DNA of 64,000 nt from Bradyrhizobium sp. in8p8 (lineage in GTDB: Bacteria; Pseudomonadota; Alphaproteobacteria; Rhizobiales; Xanthobacteraceae), in contig NZ_AUGD01000001.1 in NCBI RefSeq assembly GCF_000426845.1, positions 248,001-312,000 of the forward strand. The letters run 5' to 3'. A program made the position numbers and the translations under genes. Positions 45,373 to 53,464 of this stretch are shown in pieces. The notes beneath the pieces are model-generated. The model made no database searches, was not told the DNA's origin, and saw only the letters and a list, made by a program, of their open reading frames with translations. The first letter of the stretch is position 1. The number at the start of each line of letters is the position of its first letter.

Positions 45373-46377
45373 CTAATGCACCGTCTGTGCAGCAGCTTCG
45401 TCGATGGCCGCCATGACGTCAGGCATTGCAGACTGGTGAATCATATGACCCACTCCGGTGATGCGGTGCAGTTTACTTTGCTTGACCTCTCCATGAAGCC
45501 TGGCCGATTGCTCATTGATATCAATCAAGCGATCCCCTTCACCCGCAATGATGATCGTAGGCATCCCAAGTTCGCTGTAGGTCTTTTCAGCCGAGAACGC
45601 ACCGGGGACCATCAAAGCTGCTTCTGCGGCGCCGGCACGCATCTGCCCCGGTCGCAGTGCCATGTCTCTGGGAAAACCGGCAAACTTCCCAGGAGCCGAC
45701 TGCGGGCCGAACAGCTTCTTCAACATCGCAGGCCACATCAAGCGACCGAGGAGCGGCGAGGCGGTGTAGCTGATGATGTCCCCTAGTCCCGGCGTCGCGG
45801 GCAACAGGGAGGTCGCTGAATCGCTCCGAGCGGTGGGGAAATAGTAGCCCGACGCAAGCACCAAGGCTTCGACCGAAGACGGGTGCCGGATCGCGAGCGC
45901 TACCGCGACAGACGCTCCCCACGAATGCCCGAGCACGATCGCGCGGTCGACATTCAACTGATCAAGTGCAACCTTGAACAGATCCGCTTGCGCTTCCGGG
46001 GTCCAAACGACGTTGCGGGGTCGGAGGCTATGTCCGAAGCCAGGCCGGTCGAACACGATCACCCGGTAGGTTTCAGCCGCGCGATCAATCAAGCCACTCG
46101 ATTGGAAATCCTGAATCATGCTGCCGTTCCCGTGGAAGAGAACGAGAGGCCGACCATTGCCGCGTTCAACATAGTGCAGCCGGACGCCGTTGACCTCGAT
46201 GAATCGCCCTTGTGGAGGATTGTCGCGTTGCGCCTTCTTCGCAAGCTTCCGGTTTATGAGCGCAGCGCCCGCCATGAGAGTGGCCGCGCCAGCAACGGTG
46301 GCAAGCGCAGGGTGACGCTGGAATGCGACGAGACACTTGGACAGGATTCTTGGAAAACGAACATGCGGGACAGTCAT
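45373..46377 (-). CDS. Alpha/beta hydrolase (membrane-anchored)
   Basis: A 334-residue hydrolase. It has an N-terminal hydrophobic segment (ALATVAGAATLMAGAALI), then NPPQGRFIEVNGVRLHYVER, oxyanion region LVLFHGNGSMIQ, canonical elbow LGHSWGAS, acid segment AGEGDRLIDI and His in VGHMIHQ. The design parallels the hydrolase at 38586-39542, so they are likely paralogues. GGAGAGG precedes ATG 46377. The substrate is unknown. The 3' end abuts the interrupted gene. Confidence 0.85.
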   Translation of the reverse strand: MTVPHVRFPRILSKCLVAFQRHPALATVAGAATLMAGAALINRKLAKKAQRDNPPQGRFIEVNGVRLHYVERGNGRPLVLFHGNGSMIQDFQSSGLIDRAAETYRVIVFDRPGFGHSLRPRNVVWTPEAQADLFKVALDQLNVDRAIVLGHSWGASVAVALAIRHPSSVEALVLASGYYFPTARSDSATSLLPATPGLGDIISYTASPLLGRLMWPAMLKKLFGPQSAPGKFAGFPRDMALRPGQMRAGAAEAALMVPGAFSAEKTYSELGMPTIIIAGEGDRLIDINEQSARLHGEVKQSKLHRITGVGHMIHQSAMPDVMAAIDEAAAQTVH

Positions 46378-46615
46378 TGGCACCACCTCTCCGGGTCTGC
46401 ACGATGCCTCAGGCATTGAGAAATGTTGCAGGTGAAATGAACGGACAGGCCGCCGCTTCGTTCCTCGGTCAAAGCAGACGTGACTGCAAGCAGTCGAGCG
46501 CTCGGAACCAGCGCCGACTAGTTGAAGCCGGCTCTCTGGCGCTTCTTCCTCGCAGCCATATATAGCAGCTATCAGCGTCGTTCCCGGCGGTTCGCCATCT
46601 TCGGAGTAGGCCGAC

Positions 46616-47512
46616 TTGGAGCCAGCGCGGCTGCCGGCGGGAGTTGCCGTTGATCACCCTGGACATCAGCATACGACGACCTGTCGCTTCGACGAACCGG
46701 TAGGCCTTCTTCCTCATCGCCTTATGCTTCGCCCGCGCGAAAGCCGAGATGTTCGGCTGCTGTCCAGCCGGATCTCGGCGTCGCCCGATGCGGTCCTGAG
46801 CTGGGCCAGCGATGTGTTCGGGAATACAGTCACGACGGCAACGTTTGCCACGAAGGCGAGCACTCTGGTGATCTCCAGCGTTGCCAAGCTTCAGCTCGCT
46901 TCGGTCGAGTGGCCGATTTTCGACATCGCCGTCTCTGCAACATCCTACCCCTTCTTCTATTCCGATCATGATTGGGCCGATCTTGGCGCCTTGGCCAGTC
47001 CGCAGTTCGCGGACCCCGAAGGAACGTTGCGAAACTGGGCACGAATGTTTGTTCGCGGAAGCCAGACCGACACATTGGCGCTGCTCAAGGACCTAAGCGT
47101 TGGGACTTCGGAAGCTGTCCGATATCAGAGCCGTGACGAGGAAGGCACCCAAACTCCGCTGGAGACCTTGAGCCGTGGCTGGGGTTCATGCCGGGATCTG
47201 GCGGTGTTGTTCACCGAAGCGGCCCGCGTACTGGGTTTCGGAGCGAGGATCGTTTCCGGCTATCTGTACAGCCCGAGCCAGCAAAGTGCGGGCTCCGGCG
47301 GAGCAGGGTCAACGCATGCGTGGGCCGAGATCTTCGTACCGGGAGCGGGCTGGATCACCTTTGACCCAACAAACCGCAGCTTAGGCGGCTTCAACTTGGT
47401 TCCCATCGCGGTAGCCCGCGACATCCGCCAGATTGCCCCTGTATCCGGCAGCTACATCGGCAGCACCCATGCCTTCGCCGGCATGTCAGTGGAGGTTCTG
47501 GTCACCTCATAG
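46616..47512 (+). CDS. Transglutaminase-like protease family protein, N-terminus probably frameshifted
   Basis: About 298 residues with the bacterial transglutaminase N-terminal domain (LLPHRLMLRPRESRDVRLLS) and a cysteine-protease core: GWGSCRDLAVLF (Cys), GSTHAWAEIFVPGAG (His) and WITFDPTN (Asp). The body frame opens at TTG 46616, but its first ~19 residues look unlike the family. In another frame, TTG 46650 with GGGAG upstream encodes LITLDISIR, a family-like start that would join to HTTTCRF in the body frame. A small deletion near 46675 is likely. Confidence 0.75.
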   Translation: MEPARLPAGVAVDHPGHQHTTTCRFDEPVGLLPHRLMLRPRESRDVRLLSSRISASPDAVLSWASDVFGNTVTTATFATKASTLVISSVAKLQLASVEWPIFDIAVSATSYPFFYSDHDWADLGALASPQFADPEGTLRNWARMFVRGSQTDTLALLKDLSVGTSEAVRYQSRDEEGTQTPLETLSRGWGSCRDLAVLFTEAARVLGFGARIVSGYLYSPSQQSAGSGGAGSTHAWAEIFVPGAGWITFDPTNRSLGGFNLVPIAVARDIRQIAPVSGSYIGSTHAFAGMSVEVLVTS

Positions 47513-47733
47513 CTCGCGACCGAGCAACTTCTTCGTCGCAAGCCGATTGTATTGGAGTAGCTGAGTGTTGCTCATCGCGGCGGATCAATCAATTTCCGAT
47601 TGCCATTGCACCGCATCAAGCGCCGGCTTAGCCAGTCTCTTGAGAGCATGTGGTGACGGTGACGGCAGACGGGCAGCTACCTTCTTCGAACATCGCACGA
47701 CGAGACGCCTGCTAACCTGAATTGGACCGCCGT

Positions 47734-48003
47734 ATGATCGAGTTTCCAAATCAAAGCCGCTCGTATGACCGGACGAGACGTGCGGTGCATTTCTGGGGCT
47801 CAGACAGCGCGATTGAGGCATCATTCTTCATTGAGGAAGACGCCTTAAAACGACTTCAGCCGGGTGCCTGTCACGAAGCTGATTTCCTGAATGCATTTGA
47901 CCGCAATCGTGATGTGATCTGCGCCACAGCCGCAAAGGTTTATGTGCGCGGCAGCAGGGGCTCTTATGATCTTGTCGCCAACCAATTCTCAAAAGGGGCC
48001 TGA
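47734..48003 (+). CDS. DUF1488 domain-containing protein
   Basis: An 89-residue protein. MIEFPNQSRSYDRTRRAVHF, WGSDSAIEASFFIEEDALKR and a C-terminal GSRGSYDLVA match DUF1488, a small domain common in rhizobia. ATG 47734 gives a family-like N-terminus; a TTG 12 bases earlier is possible. A 96-residue unknown gene follows on the same strand after about 50 bases, and the two may be co-transcribed. Function unknown. Confidence 0.75.
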   Translation: MIEFPNQSRSYDRTRRAVHFWGSDSAIEASFFIEEDALKRLQPGACHEADFLNAFDRNRDVICATAAKVYVRGSRGSYDLVANQFSKGA

Positions 48004-48054
48004 TGAACAATAAACCCGATTTGCTTTCGGCCCATGCTTCCGCAGGTTGAATGA

Positions 48055-48345
48055 ATGAGCAACTTCAAGATCACACTCGCACGCATTGAGATGATCTCGC
48101 CGAATGAGCGAGGTGAGGATATGGGTCTAACGTTTCGATTTGAGCGCGATCAAACCAGTTTTACCTTGCCGATCTTCCTCAACTCTCGCGAATTTGACGA
48201 CACGGAGATGGTAAAGGTCGCCCGGAGCAAGCTACACGACGTTTTCGAACAGCTCTTCACTCAATGCGAGGATTGGCAATTGTCCGATGCCGAGCGCCGT
48301 GAGCTCGCAAGGCTCAACGTGCGGCCGGAAGCGCCGATCCCATGA
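48055..48345 (+). CDS. Hypothetical protein, 96 residues
   Basis: It starts MSNFKITLARIEMISPNERG, then EDMGLTFRFERDQTSFTLPI and a helical C-terminal half (MVKVARSKLHDVFEQLFTQC). I do not recognise a family. ATG 48055 overlaps an out-of-frame ATG just upstream, and the ribosome site CGCAGG is modest. It lies about 50 bases after the DUF1488 gene on the same strand. Codon use resembles real genes more than the flanking sequence does. Confidence 0.55.
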   Translation: MSNFKITLARIEMISPNERGEDMGLTFRFERDQTSFTLPIFLNSREFDDTEMVKVARSKLHDVFEQLFTQCEDWQLSDAERRELARLNVRPEAPIP

Positions 48346-48891
48346 GCGATGCGCTCCCAATATGATGTGCTTCCATATCGAGATGCAAAATGGAGGGCTC
48401 TCTTGGCTGCTTCTCTCAGGGCCGAGTCACTCCACCCCTGCCGGCAGGTCCCCGGGTTGAGAGAAATAGAAGCGCATCCCTAGCGAAAGCGCTCAAGAGG
48501 AGGGAGGGTTCCTGGCCAAGTGCAAATGGCTGTCATCGAAGCCCGACGCCTCAACAACCCTCTCATAGTCCTCGATCGTCACAAAGTTCTTTTGAAGGTC
48601 AGGAACCCGCTCGGTGCGGGCTGCGGGGGGGAACGAGAACCGGCCCGTCGCCAAACGCGCGTCTGACGACGGGTCGTCCCGGGTGGATGCCGTGTCTAGA
48701 TCACGGCACAGACCGACCTTTCAATCCTTTCGCTCGCGGAGTCGTTCCTACCTGCTTGAAACGTGGTTCGCATTGTCACAGCCTACGTCCGTTTCGGTCA
48801 CAAGCCGCCGACCGTACTTGCAGTCACAAGCTTCCGCTTTTCTTTGGTAAGCTGCCGAGCTTGTAACGACAACCACACGGAAGGACAGCCG
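48346..48891. other. Gene-poor stretch upstream of the dehalogenase
   Basis: 546 bases without a convincing complete gene. It contains a possible gene remnant on the minus strand (listed separately) and the presumed promoter of the haloacid dehalogenase gene. Confidence 0.45.
48493..48720 (-). pseudogene. Possible gene remnant on the minus strand
   Basis: A 75-codon open stretch between in-frame stops, lacking an ATG. Its C-terminal part reads like real protein: RVPDLQKNFVTIEDYERVV followed by EASGFDDSHLHLARN. The N-terminal part is polar and disordered. Only internal TTG or GTG codons could start it. In GC-rich DNA such stretches also occur by chance, so support is low. Confidence 0.2.
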
Positions 48892-49623
48892 ATGAGCTTG
48901 AAAGCCGTCGTCTTCGACGCCTACGGGACGCTCTACGACATCCAGTCGGTCGCTGAGATCACCGAGGATGCGTTTCCGGGCTATGGCGAGATCATCACCC
49001 AGGTCTGGCGCATCAAGCAGCTCGAATACACCTGGCTGCGCTCTCTGATGCGGCGCTATCTGGACTTTGCTGCCATCACCCGCGACTCGCTTGCCTATAC
49101 GCTGCGTGTGCTCGGCTTGGCCTACGAGAGCGAGGTGTTCGAGCGCGTGATCGAGAAATATCTGCACCTTGATCTCTATCCGGATGCGACTGCAACGCTT
49201 GCGGCCCTGAGACCGCGCAAGCTCGCCATCCTCTCCAACGGCAGCCCGGACATGCTCGATGCGCTCGTGCGCAATTCGGGCCTGGAGGCTCTGCTCGATG
49301 CGACCATCAGCGTCGACGCGAAGAAGATCTTCAAGCCGAGCCCGCAAGCCTATGAGCTGATCGGCGAGGTGCTCGGCACCGCGCCGAACGAGGTCCTGTT
49401 CGTCTCTTCCAATCCCTGGGACGCCGCCGGAGCGAAATCGTTCGGATTGAACGTCGCCTGGATCGATCGGGTGACGCCCGAAGCCATGGCGCTGGCTTGC
49501 GTCGAGAACGAAGCCGTGGCACCGCTGACGATGTTCAAGGCGATCCGCACCCAGATGGACGAGCTCGGCTTTGCGCCGGACCATCGGATCCGCTCGCTCT
49601 CCGAACTGCCGAGAATCGCCTAA
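48892..49623 (+). CDS. Haloacid dehalogenase, type II
   Basis: A 243-residue L-2-haloacid dehalogenase of the HAD superfamily, which converts (S)-2-haloalkanoates to 2-hydroxy acids. The nucleophile Asp is in VVFDAYGTLYD (position 10), motif II is LSNGSPDML, the Lys motif is KKIFKPSPQAY and the C-terminal motif is FVSSNPWDAAGAKSFG. All features match the type II group rather than phosphatases. GGAAGGAC precedes the ATG. A YbaK-type gene follows by 25 bases. Confidence 0.92.
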   Translation: MSLKAVVFDAYGTLYDIQSVAEITEDAFPGYGEIITQVWRIKQLEYTWLRSLMRRYLDFAAITRDSLAYTLRVLGLAYESEVFERVIEKYLHLDLYPDATATLAALRPRKLAILSNGSPDMLDALVRNSGLEALLDATISVDAKKIFKPSPQAYELIGEVLGTAPNEVLFVSSNPWDAAGAKSFGLNVAWIDRVTPEAMALACVENEAVAPLTMFKAIRTQMDELGFAPDHRIRSLSELPRIA

Positions 49624-49648
49624 GTGTCGTCGCGCCCATGAGATTGGA

Positions 49649-50116
49649 ATGAGCCTGGAATCCGTTCGCGCTTTTTTCGCCGAGAATGCCCCCGACATCT
49701 CAGTCATCGAATCCCCGATCAGCTCCGCGACGGTGGCACTGGCGGCCGAAGCTTATGGCGTCGAGCCCGGCCGCATCGCCAAGACGCTGTCGTTGCGCAT
49801 CGGCGAGCGCGTGATCCTGATCGTCGCCAGCGGCACCTCGCGCATGGACAACAAGAAGGTCAAGGCGCAGTTCGGCGGCAAGCCGAAGATGCTGGGGCTG
49901 GAGGAGGTCGCCGACATCACCGGCCACGAGGTCGGCGGCGTCTGCCCGTTCGGACTGAAGTCGCCGCTGCCGGTCTATTGCGACGTCTCCCTGAAGGCGT
50001 TCGACGTCGTGGTGCCGGCCGCAGGCTCGACCCACAGCGCGGTGCGCATCACGCCGGAGCGGATGGCGGAGCTGACCGCGGCTGAATGGGTCGACGTCTG
50101 CGAGCATAGACCCTAG
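49649..50116 (+). CDS. YbaK/EbsC-family aminoacyl-tRNA deacylase
   Basis: A 155-residue protein of the YbaK/ProX editing family, which hydrolyses mischarged tRNAs in trans. ATVALAAEAYGVEPGRIAKT, VASGTSRMDNKKVKAQFGG and VCPFGLKSPLPVYCDVS are typical blocks, with the core Lys in AKTLSLRIG. Its exact tRNA specificity is not deducible. The start at ATG 49649 (MSLESVRAFF) lies 25 bases after the dehalogenase, so the two are probably co-transcribed. Confidence 0.88.
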   Translation: MSLESVRAFFAENAPDISVIESPISSATVALAAEAYGVEPGRIAKTLSLRIGERVILIVASGTSRMDNKKVKAQFGGKPKMLGLEEVADITGHEVGGVCPFGLKSPLPVYCDVSLKAFDVVVPAAGSTHSAVRITPERMAELTAAEWVDVCEHRP

Positions 50117-50122
50117 AGGAAG

Positions 50123-50467
50123 TTATTCATCCTCATCGTAAGGCTGCGGCTGAGTGGGCGGAGGCGCAGCATTGTAGCGTGGCGGGGGCGTGACGCGATT
50201 GCGCGGCGTCGGCTGCTGCGGCTGCACCTGATTGTTGGACTGGAACACGCCACGGCAGCCGCTGGAGAGCTGCGGCGTGTTCTGCTGCAGGCACGCGACG
50301 ATGCGGTTCACGTCCGGGATCTGATCGCTGCACAGCCGCCACACGTCCGGTGTGCAGGCCATCTGCTGTTCCATCGTGCCGCGATATTCCTGCGCGGACG
50401 CAGCGCTCTGCGCTCCGATGCCCCCGATAGCAAGCGCCACACCCAGCAAGGCCAGCTCCGTTCGCAT
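50123..50467 (-). CDS. Exported Cys-containing hypothetical protein
   Basis: A 114-residue protein with a signal peptide (MRTELALLGVALAIGGIGAQ, cleavage near ASAQ). The mature core, QQMACTPDVWRLCSDQIPDV followed by NRIVACLQQNTPQLSSGC, has four Cys with spacing reminiscent of Cys-rich repeat proteins. The C-terminus is Pro/Gln-rich. I chose ATG 50467 because AAGGA lies 9 bases upstream; ATG 50488 is possible. It converges with the YbaK-type gene, 6 bases away. Function unknown. Confidence 0.72.
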   Translation of the reverse strand: MRTELALLGVALAIGGIGAQSAASAQEYRGTMEQQMACTPDVWRLCSDQIPDVNRIVACLQQNTPQLSSGCRGVFQSNNQVQPQQPTPRNRVTPPPRYNAAPPPTQPQPYDEDE

Positions 50468-51245
50468 CCTGCAATCCTTCCCGATCATGTGAAGCCTGCC
50501 TAATCGATGAAGCGGGCAAAGGTTCTGGCTCAACAAATAAACGTGAAGACGCAACCGGAACTCGCCGGCGTCGGCTTCCGTGGGGCGCAAACCGGACGCA
50601 AATCGCCTGAGGGGCAGGACGTTTGTCAGCGGCGGCCCGTTTCCGTCTGCCGCCATCTCGCGTCCGCAGGCGTCACTCCAAAGCGCCGGGGACGGGGTTC
50701 GACGGAAAACAGGAACGTCGTTGAAGCCCGAGGGCGAAGGTGGCGCGCAAAGCCATGCGGATTTCGCTTCGGTCCATTTGTCACGACACCAGGCCGCTTC
50801 CCCGCGCGACCATCCGTGGCCTTATCGCAACAGCTCCGGCGCAAACCAGCGCCCTGCGCCTTCGACCACAGCCCGTTTCGCCTGACGCCAAGAAACGATC
50901 GCCGCATTCTCGCTAGCACTTGCGCGAGTGCAATGAGGGGATCACCGATGCCGACTACAAGGCCAGCCCACGCACGGACCGGCGTTGTCGGCATCCTGCA
51001 CAACAGGCTGCTCGTTACAACCGCGCTGGCGCCGCTCGCTCATGCCGCTGCAGCTGATGCCTAGTCCGGCGCTGGCGGCCTTCGCAGCGAATCTTGAATC
51101 TGCCCTGTTCACTTTGCATTTTGCCGGGCATCGACCACCACGCGCGCGATCGGCACGAACAAGATGTTTACCAGGCGTTAACCACGTTCGGCCGAGCCGG
51201 GAACGCATGGCTGAGGCAACCGTTGCCCCTCCCAGGGAGTGCGCC
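50468..51245. other. Long intergenic region, about 780 bases
   Basis: This is the largest gene-free stretch in the window. Open frames run on both strands (for example 50507-51064 plus and 50626-51003 minus), but their Arg/Pro-rich sequences look like frame shadows of GC-rich DNA. No tRNA, clear hairpin or repeat was recognised. A promoter for the small protein at 51246 must lie here; an sRNA is possible. Confidence 0.4.
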
Positions 51246-51503
51246 ATGGGAAAACTCGCAACCGTTGACGTCGCCTTGGACGAGATGCTGGTCAACCTTG
51301 CCGCGATCATTCTGCGGCTCGCGAAGCCCGAATTGACGCAAACGCCGGAGGCGCGGCGCGCGCTGGCGCAGTCCGTCCATCAATATGCGGTCTGCGCGAA
51401 GCGTTCGAGCGATCCGCGCGTTCACGAGCTGAAGTCGCAACTGGAGCAGACGCTGAAGCCGAGCCTGCGCATTGTCGCGATCGACGGCGAGAAAGTGGCT
51501 TAG
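51246..51503 (+). CDS. Small hypothetical protein, 85 residues
   Basis: MGKLATVDVALDEMLVNLAA begins the protein, then IILRLAKPELTQTPEARRAL and a helical C-terminus (VHELKSQLEQTLKPSLRIVA). It is predicted helical and cytosolic. AGGGAG lies 6 bases upstream of ATG 51246, and the codon use is normal for this DNA. I recognise no family. It converges with the LysR gene and has no operon partner. Confidence 0.6.
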   Translation: MGKLATVDVALDEMLVNLAAIILRLAKPELTQTPEARRALAQSVHQYAVCAKRSSDPRVHELKSQLEQTLKPSLRIVAIDGEKVA

Positions 51504-51543
51504 CCCAACACCTCATTGCGGGCGCCCGCGGAAGCGGCCCACT

Positions 51544-52479
51544 CTATGCCGTCTTCGCCTTTCCGCGCGTCCGCCGCTTGCACATGCCCGGCAGATTCGC
51601 CGCGAGGAAATCGCCGAGCGCCTCGACGCGAGCGGGACGCGGGCCGCCGGGGGGCGCCACCAGGTGCACGGCGCCTTCGGCCTGCTTCCAGTCCTTCAGG
51701 ATGACTTCGACCTCGCCGGAGGAAATGGCCTCGCCGACGATGAATTCAGGCAGCTCGGCGATGCCGAGCCCCGCGATGAGCGCCGGCATCACGGCTTCGC
51801 CATTGTTGACGCGAAGCTGGCCACCCGGACGCACGCTGGCCTGCTCACCGGCCGAATTGGTGTAGTGCCAGACATTGGGCGTCGACAGATAGGCATAGCT
51901 GAAGCACTTGTGCTCGGCGAGATGCATCGGATGCGTCGGCCGTCCGTGGCGCTTGAGATAGGACGGTGCGGCGACGGTGTAGCGGGGCATGGTGAAGAGC
52001 CGCCGCGCGATCAGCGAGGAGTCCGGCAGCCGCGCGATCCGCACCGCCATGTCAAAGCCCTCCCCGATCAGATCGACGGTCGCATCGCTCAGATGCAGAT
52101 CGACCGAGACTTCCGGATAGGTCGCAAAGAACTCCGGCAGCAGCGGCGCCACGGCCTTGATGCCGAACGTCATCGGCACCGCGAGCCGCACCAGGCCGCG
52201 TGGTGCGATCGATTGCGCGAGCGCCTCGTTCTCGGCAGCCTCGCCGTCAGCCAACAGGCGCGTCGCGCGTTCGGCCAGCTTGTGGCCGGCATCAGTCAGC
52301 GCGAGCCGGCGCGAGGTGCGGTTGAACAGACGAGCGCCGAGCCGCTCCTCCAACCGGGTCACCGCCTTGGATACCGTCGCCTTGGACATCGCGAGCTCGC
52401 TCGCAGCACCCGCAAAGGAACGCAATTCCACGACCTTGGCGAAGATCGCGAGCGCCTCGAAATCCGGGAGTTTGGCCAT
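51544..52479 (-). CDS. LysR-family transcriptional regulator
   Basis: A 311-residue LysR regulator. The N-terminal winged helix is FEALAIFAKVVELRSFAGAA then SELAMSKATVSKAVTRLEER, and the C-terminal ~200 residues form the periplasmic-binding-like effector domain (GLVRLAVPMTFGIKAVAPLL). ATG 52479 gives MAKLPDFEAL, the usual N-terminus. It is divergent from the pirin gene across a 132-base region carrying a candidate operator, so it probably controls pirin and wrbA and itself. Confidence 0.92.
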   Translation of the reverse strand: MAKLPDFEALAIFAKVVELRSFAGAASELAMSKATVSKAVTRLEERLGARLFNRTSRRLALTDAGHKLAERATRLLADGEAAENEALAQSIAPRGLVRLAVPMTFGIKAVAPLLPEFFATYPEVSVDLHLSDATVDLIGEGFDMAVRIARLPDSSLIARRLFTMPRYTVAAPSYLKRHGRPTHPMHLAEHKCFSYAYLSTPNVWHYTNSAGEQASVRPGGQLRVNNGEAVMPALIAGLGIAELPEFIVGEAISSGEVEVILKDWKQAEGAVHLVAPPGGPRPARVEALGDFLAANLPGMCKRRTRGKAKTA

Positions 52480-52504
52480 GGGCAGATCCAGTCTGGATAT
52501 TTTT

Positions 52505-52530
52505 AGAAACAATGCGTTTCAATAGTTTCT
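52505..52530. promoter_or_regulatory. Candidate LysR operator between lysR and pirin genes
   Basis: GAAAC (52506-52510), five-base spacer, GTTTC (52516-52520) form a short palindrome, and a further GTTTC half-site starts at 52525, one helical turn away. The location, between divergent LysR and target genes, and the AT-rich context fit LysR binding. Not verified by comparison. Confidence 0.4.
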
Positions 52531-52611
52531 ATTTCTACACCATGAGCGAGCGCTTATCCAAGGGGTCAATCGCAGTCGAACTGCTCATTCGTTCACCGAG
52601 GACCCACGCAG

Positions 52612-53310
52612 ATGATCGAACTCAGACCCTTCGCAAAGCTCGGCGGCGCCGACCACGGCTGGCTCAAGGCCAAGCATCATTTCTCCTTCGCGAGCCACTA
52701 CGACCCGAACAATATGGGCCACGGGGCACTGCGGGTTTGGAATGACGACGAGATCGCGCCGAACACCGGCTTTCCCGCTCATCCCCACGCCAACATGGAG
52801 ATCATCACCTATGTGCGCGAGGGCGCGATCACGCATCAGGACAGCCTCGGCAACGAGGGCCGGACTGAAGCCGGCGACGTGCAGGTGATGAGCGCCGGCA
52901 GCGGCATCCGTCACTCCGAGTACAATCTCGAGCCGACCAGGACACGGATCTTCCAGATCTGGATCGAGCCGACCGAGCGCGGGGGACAGCCGACCTGGGG
53001 CTCGAAGCCGTTTCCGAAGGCGGATCGCTCCGGCAAGCTCGTCACCATCGCCAGCGGCTTTGCGGACGATACCGACGCGCTGCCGATCCGCGCAGACGCT
53101 CGCGTGCTCGCGACCACGCTGAGGGCAGGCGAAAGCGCGGAGTACGAGCCGCAGACCTCGCGGCATCTCTATCTGGTTCCGGCGCTGGGCGCGGTCGAGA
53201 TCAACGGTGTGCGCGTCAATGCCCGCGACGGCGCCGCGATCCGCGACGAAGCCAGGCTGAAGATCACGGCCCTGGAAGATTCCGAGCTCGTGCTCGTCGA
53301 CGCGGCGTAA
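52612..53310 (+). CDS. Pirin family protein (YhaK-like)
   Basis: A 232-residue bicupin. The N-terminal cupin carries the metal-binding motif GFPAHPHANMEIITYV and DVQVMSAGSGIRHSEYN; relatives include E. coli YhaK and quercetin 2,3-dioxygenases. Some pirins act as redox sensors or transcription cofactors. It is divergent from the LysR gene, with wrbA about 150 bases downstream on the same strand. The group LysR-pirin-WrbA suggests response to quinone or oxidative stress. Confidence 0.92.
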   Translation: MIELRPFAKLGGADHGWLKAKHHFSFASHYDPNNMGHGALRVWNDDEIAPNTGFPAHPHANMEIITYVREGAITHQDSLGNEGRTEAGDVQVMSAGSGIRHSEYNLEPTRTRIFQIWIEPTERGGQPTWGSKPFPKADRSGKLVTIASGFADDTDALPIRADARVLATTLRAGESAEYEPQTSRHLYLVPALGAVEINGVRVNARDGAAIRDEARLKITALEDSELVLVDAA

Positions 53311-53332
53311 GCACTACCTGCACCCCAACCCG

Positions 53333-53421
53333 TCATGCCCAGCCTCGAGCCGGGCATCCAACCCTTTCGCAAGGAGCTTTTCCAAACTTGATGGATTGCC
53401 GGATCAAGCCCGGCAATGACG
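53333..53421. repeat. Composite palindromic repeat between pirin and wrbA genes
   Basis: It begins CGTCATGCCC and ends CCCGGCAATGAC(G). The right half is ATTGCCGG (53395-53402), loop, CCGGCAAT (53410-53417), flanked by GATGG. This right ~30 bases differs from 24259-24290 by a single base. Its position between co-directional genes could affect read-through. Confidence 0.65.
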
Positions 53422-53464
53422 CCAACATACAGCAACTCGCATCGTCACCCCAACGGAGACCACC

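Noticed and set aside
47585..47733. Minus-strand frame ending in KRLAKPALDAVQWQSEID as a gene
   Set aside because: It reads partly like protein but overlaps the DUF1488 gene at its start, has no ribosome site and matches nothing I know.
50626..51003. Minus-strand frame of 125 codons in the large intergenic region
   Set aside because: Composition (Arg, Pro, Gly, Trp) is that of a frame shadow, with no ribosome site or domain.
50507..51064. Plus-strand frame of 185 codons upstream of the 51246 gene
   Set aside because: Mixed low-complexity sequence, no signal peptide or motif, and poor start context.
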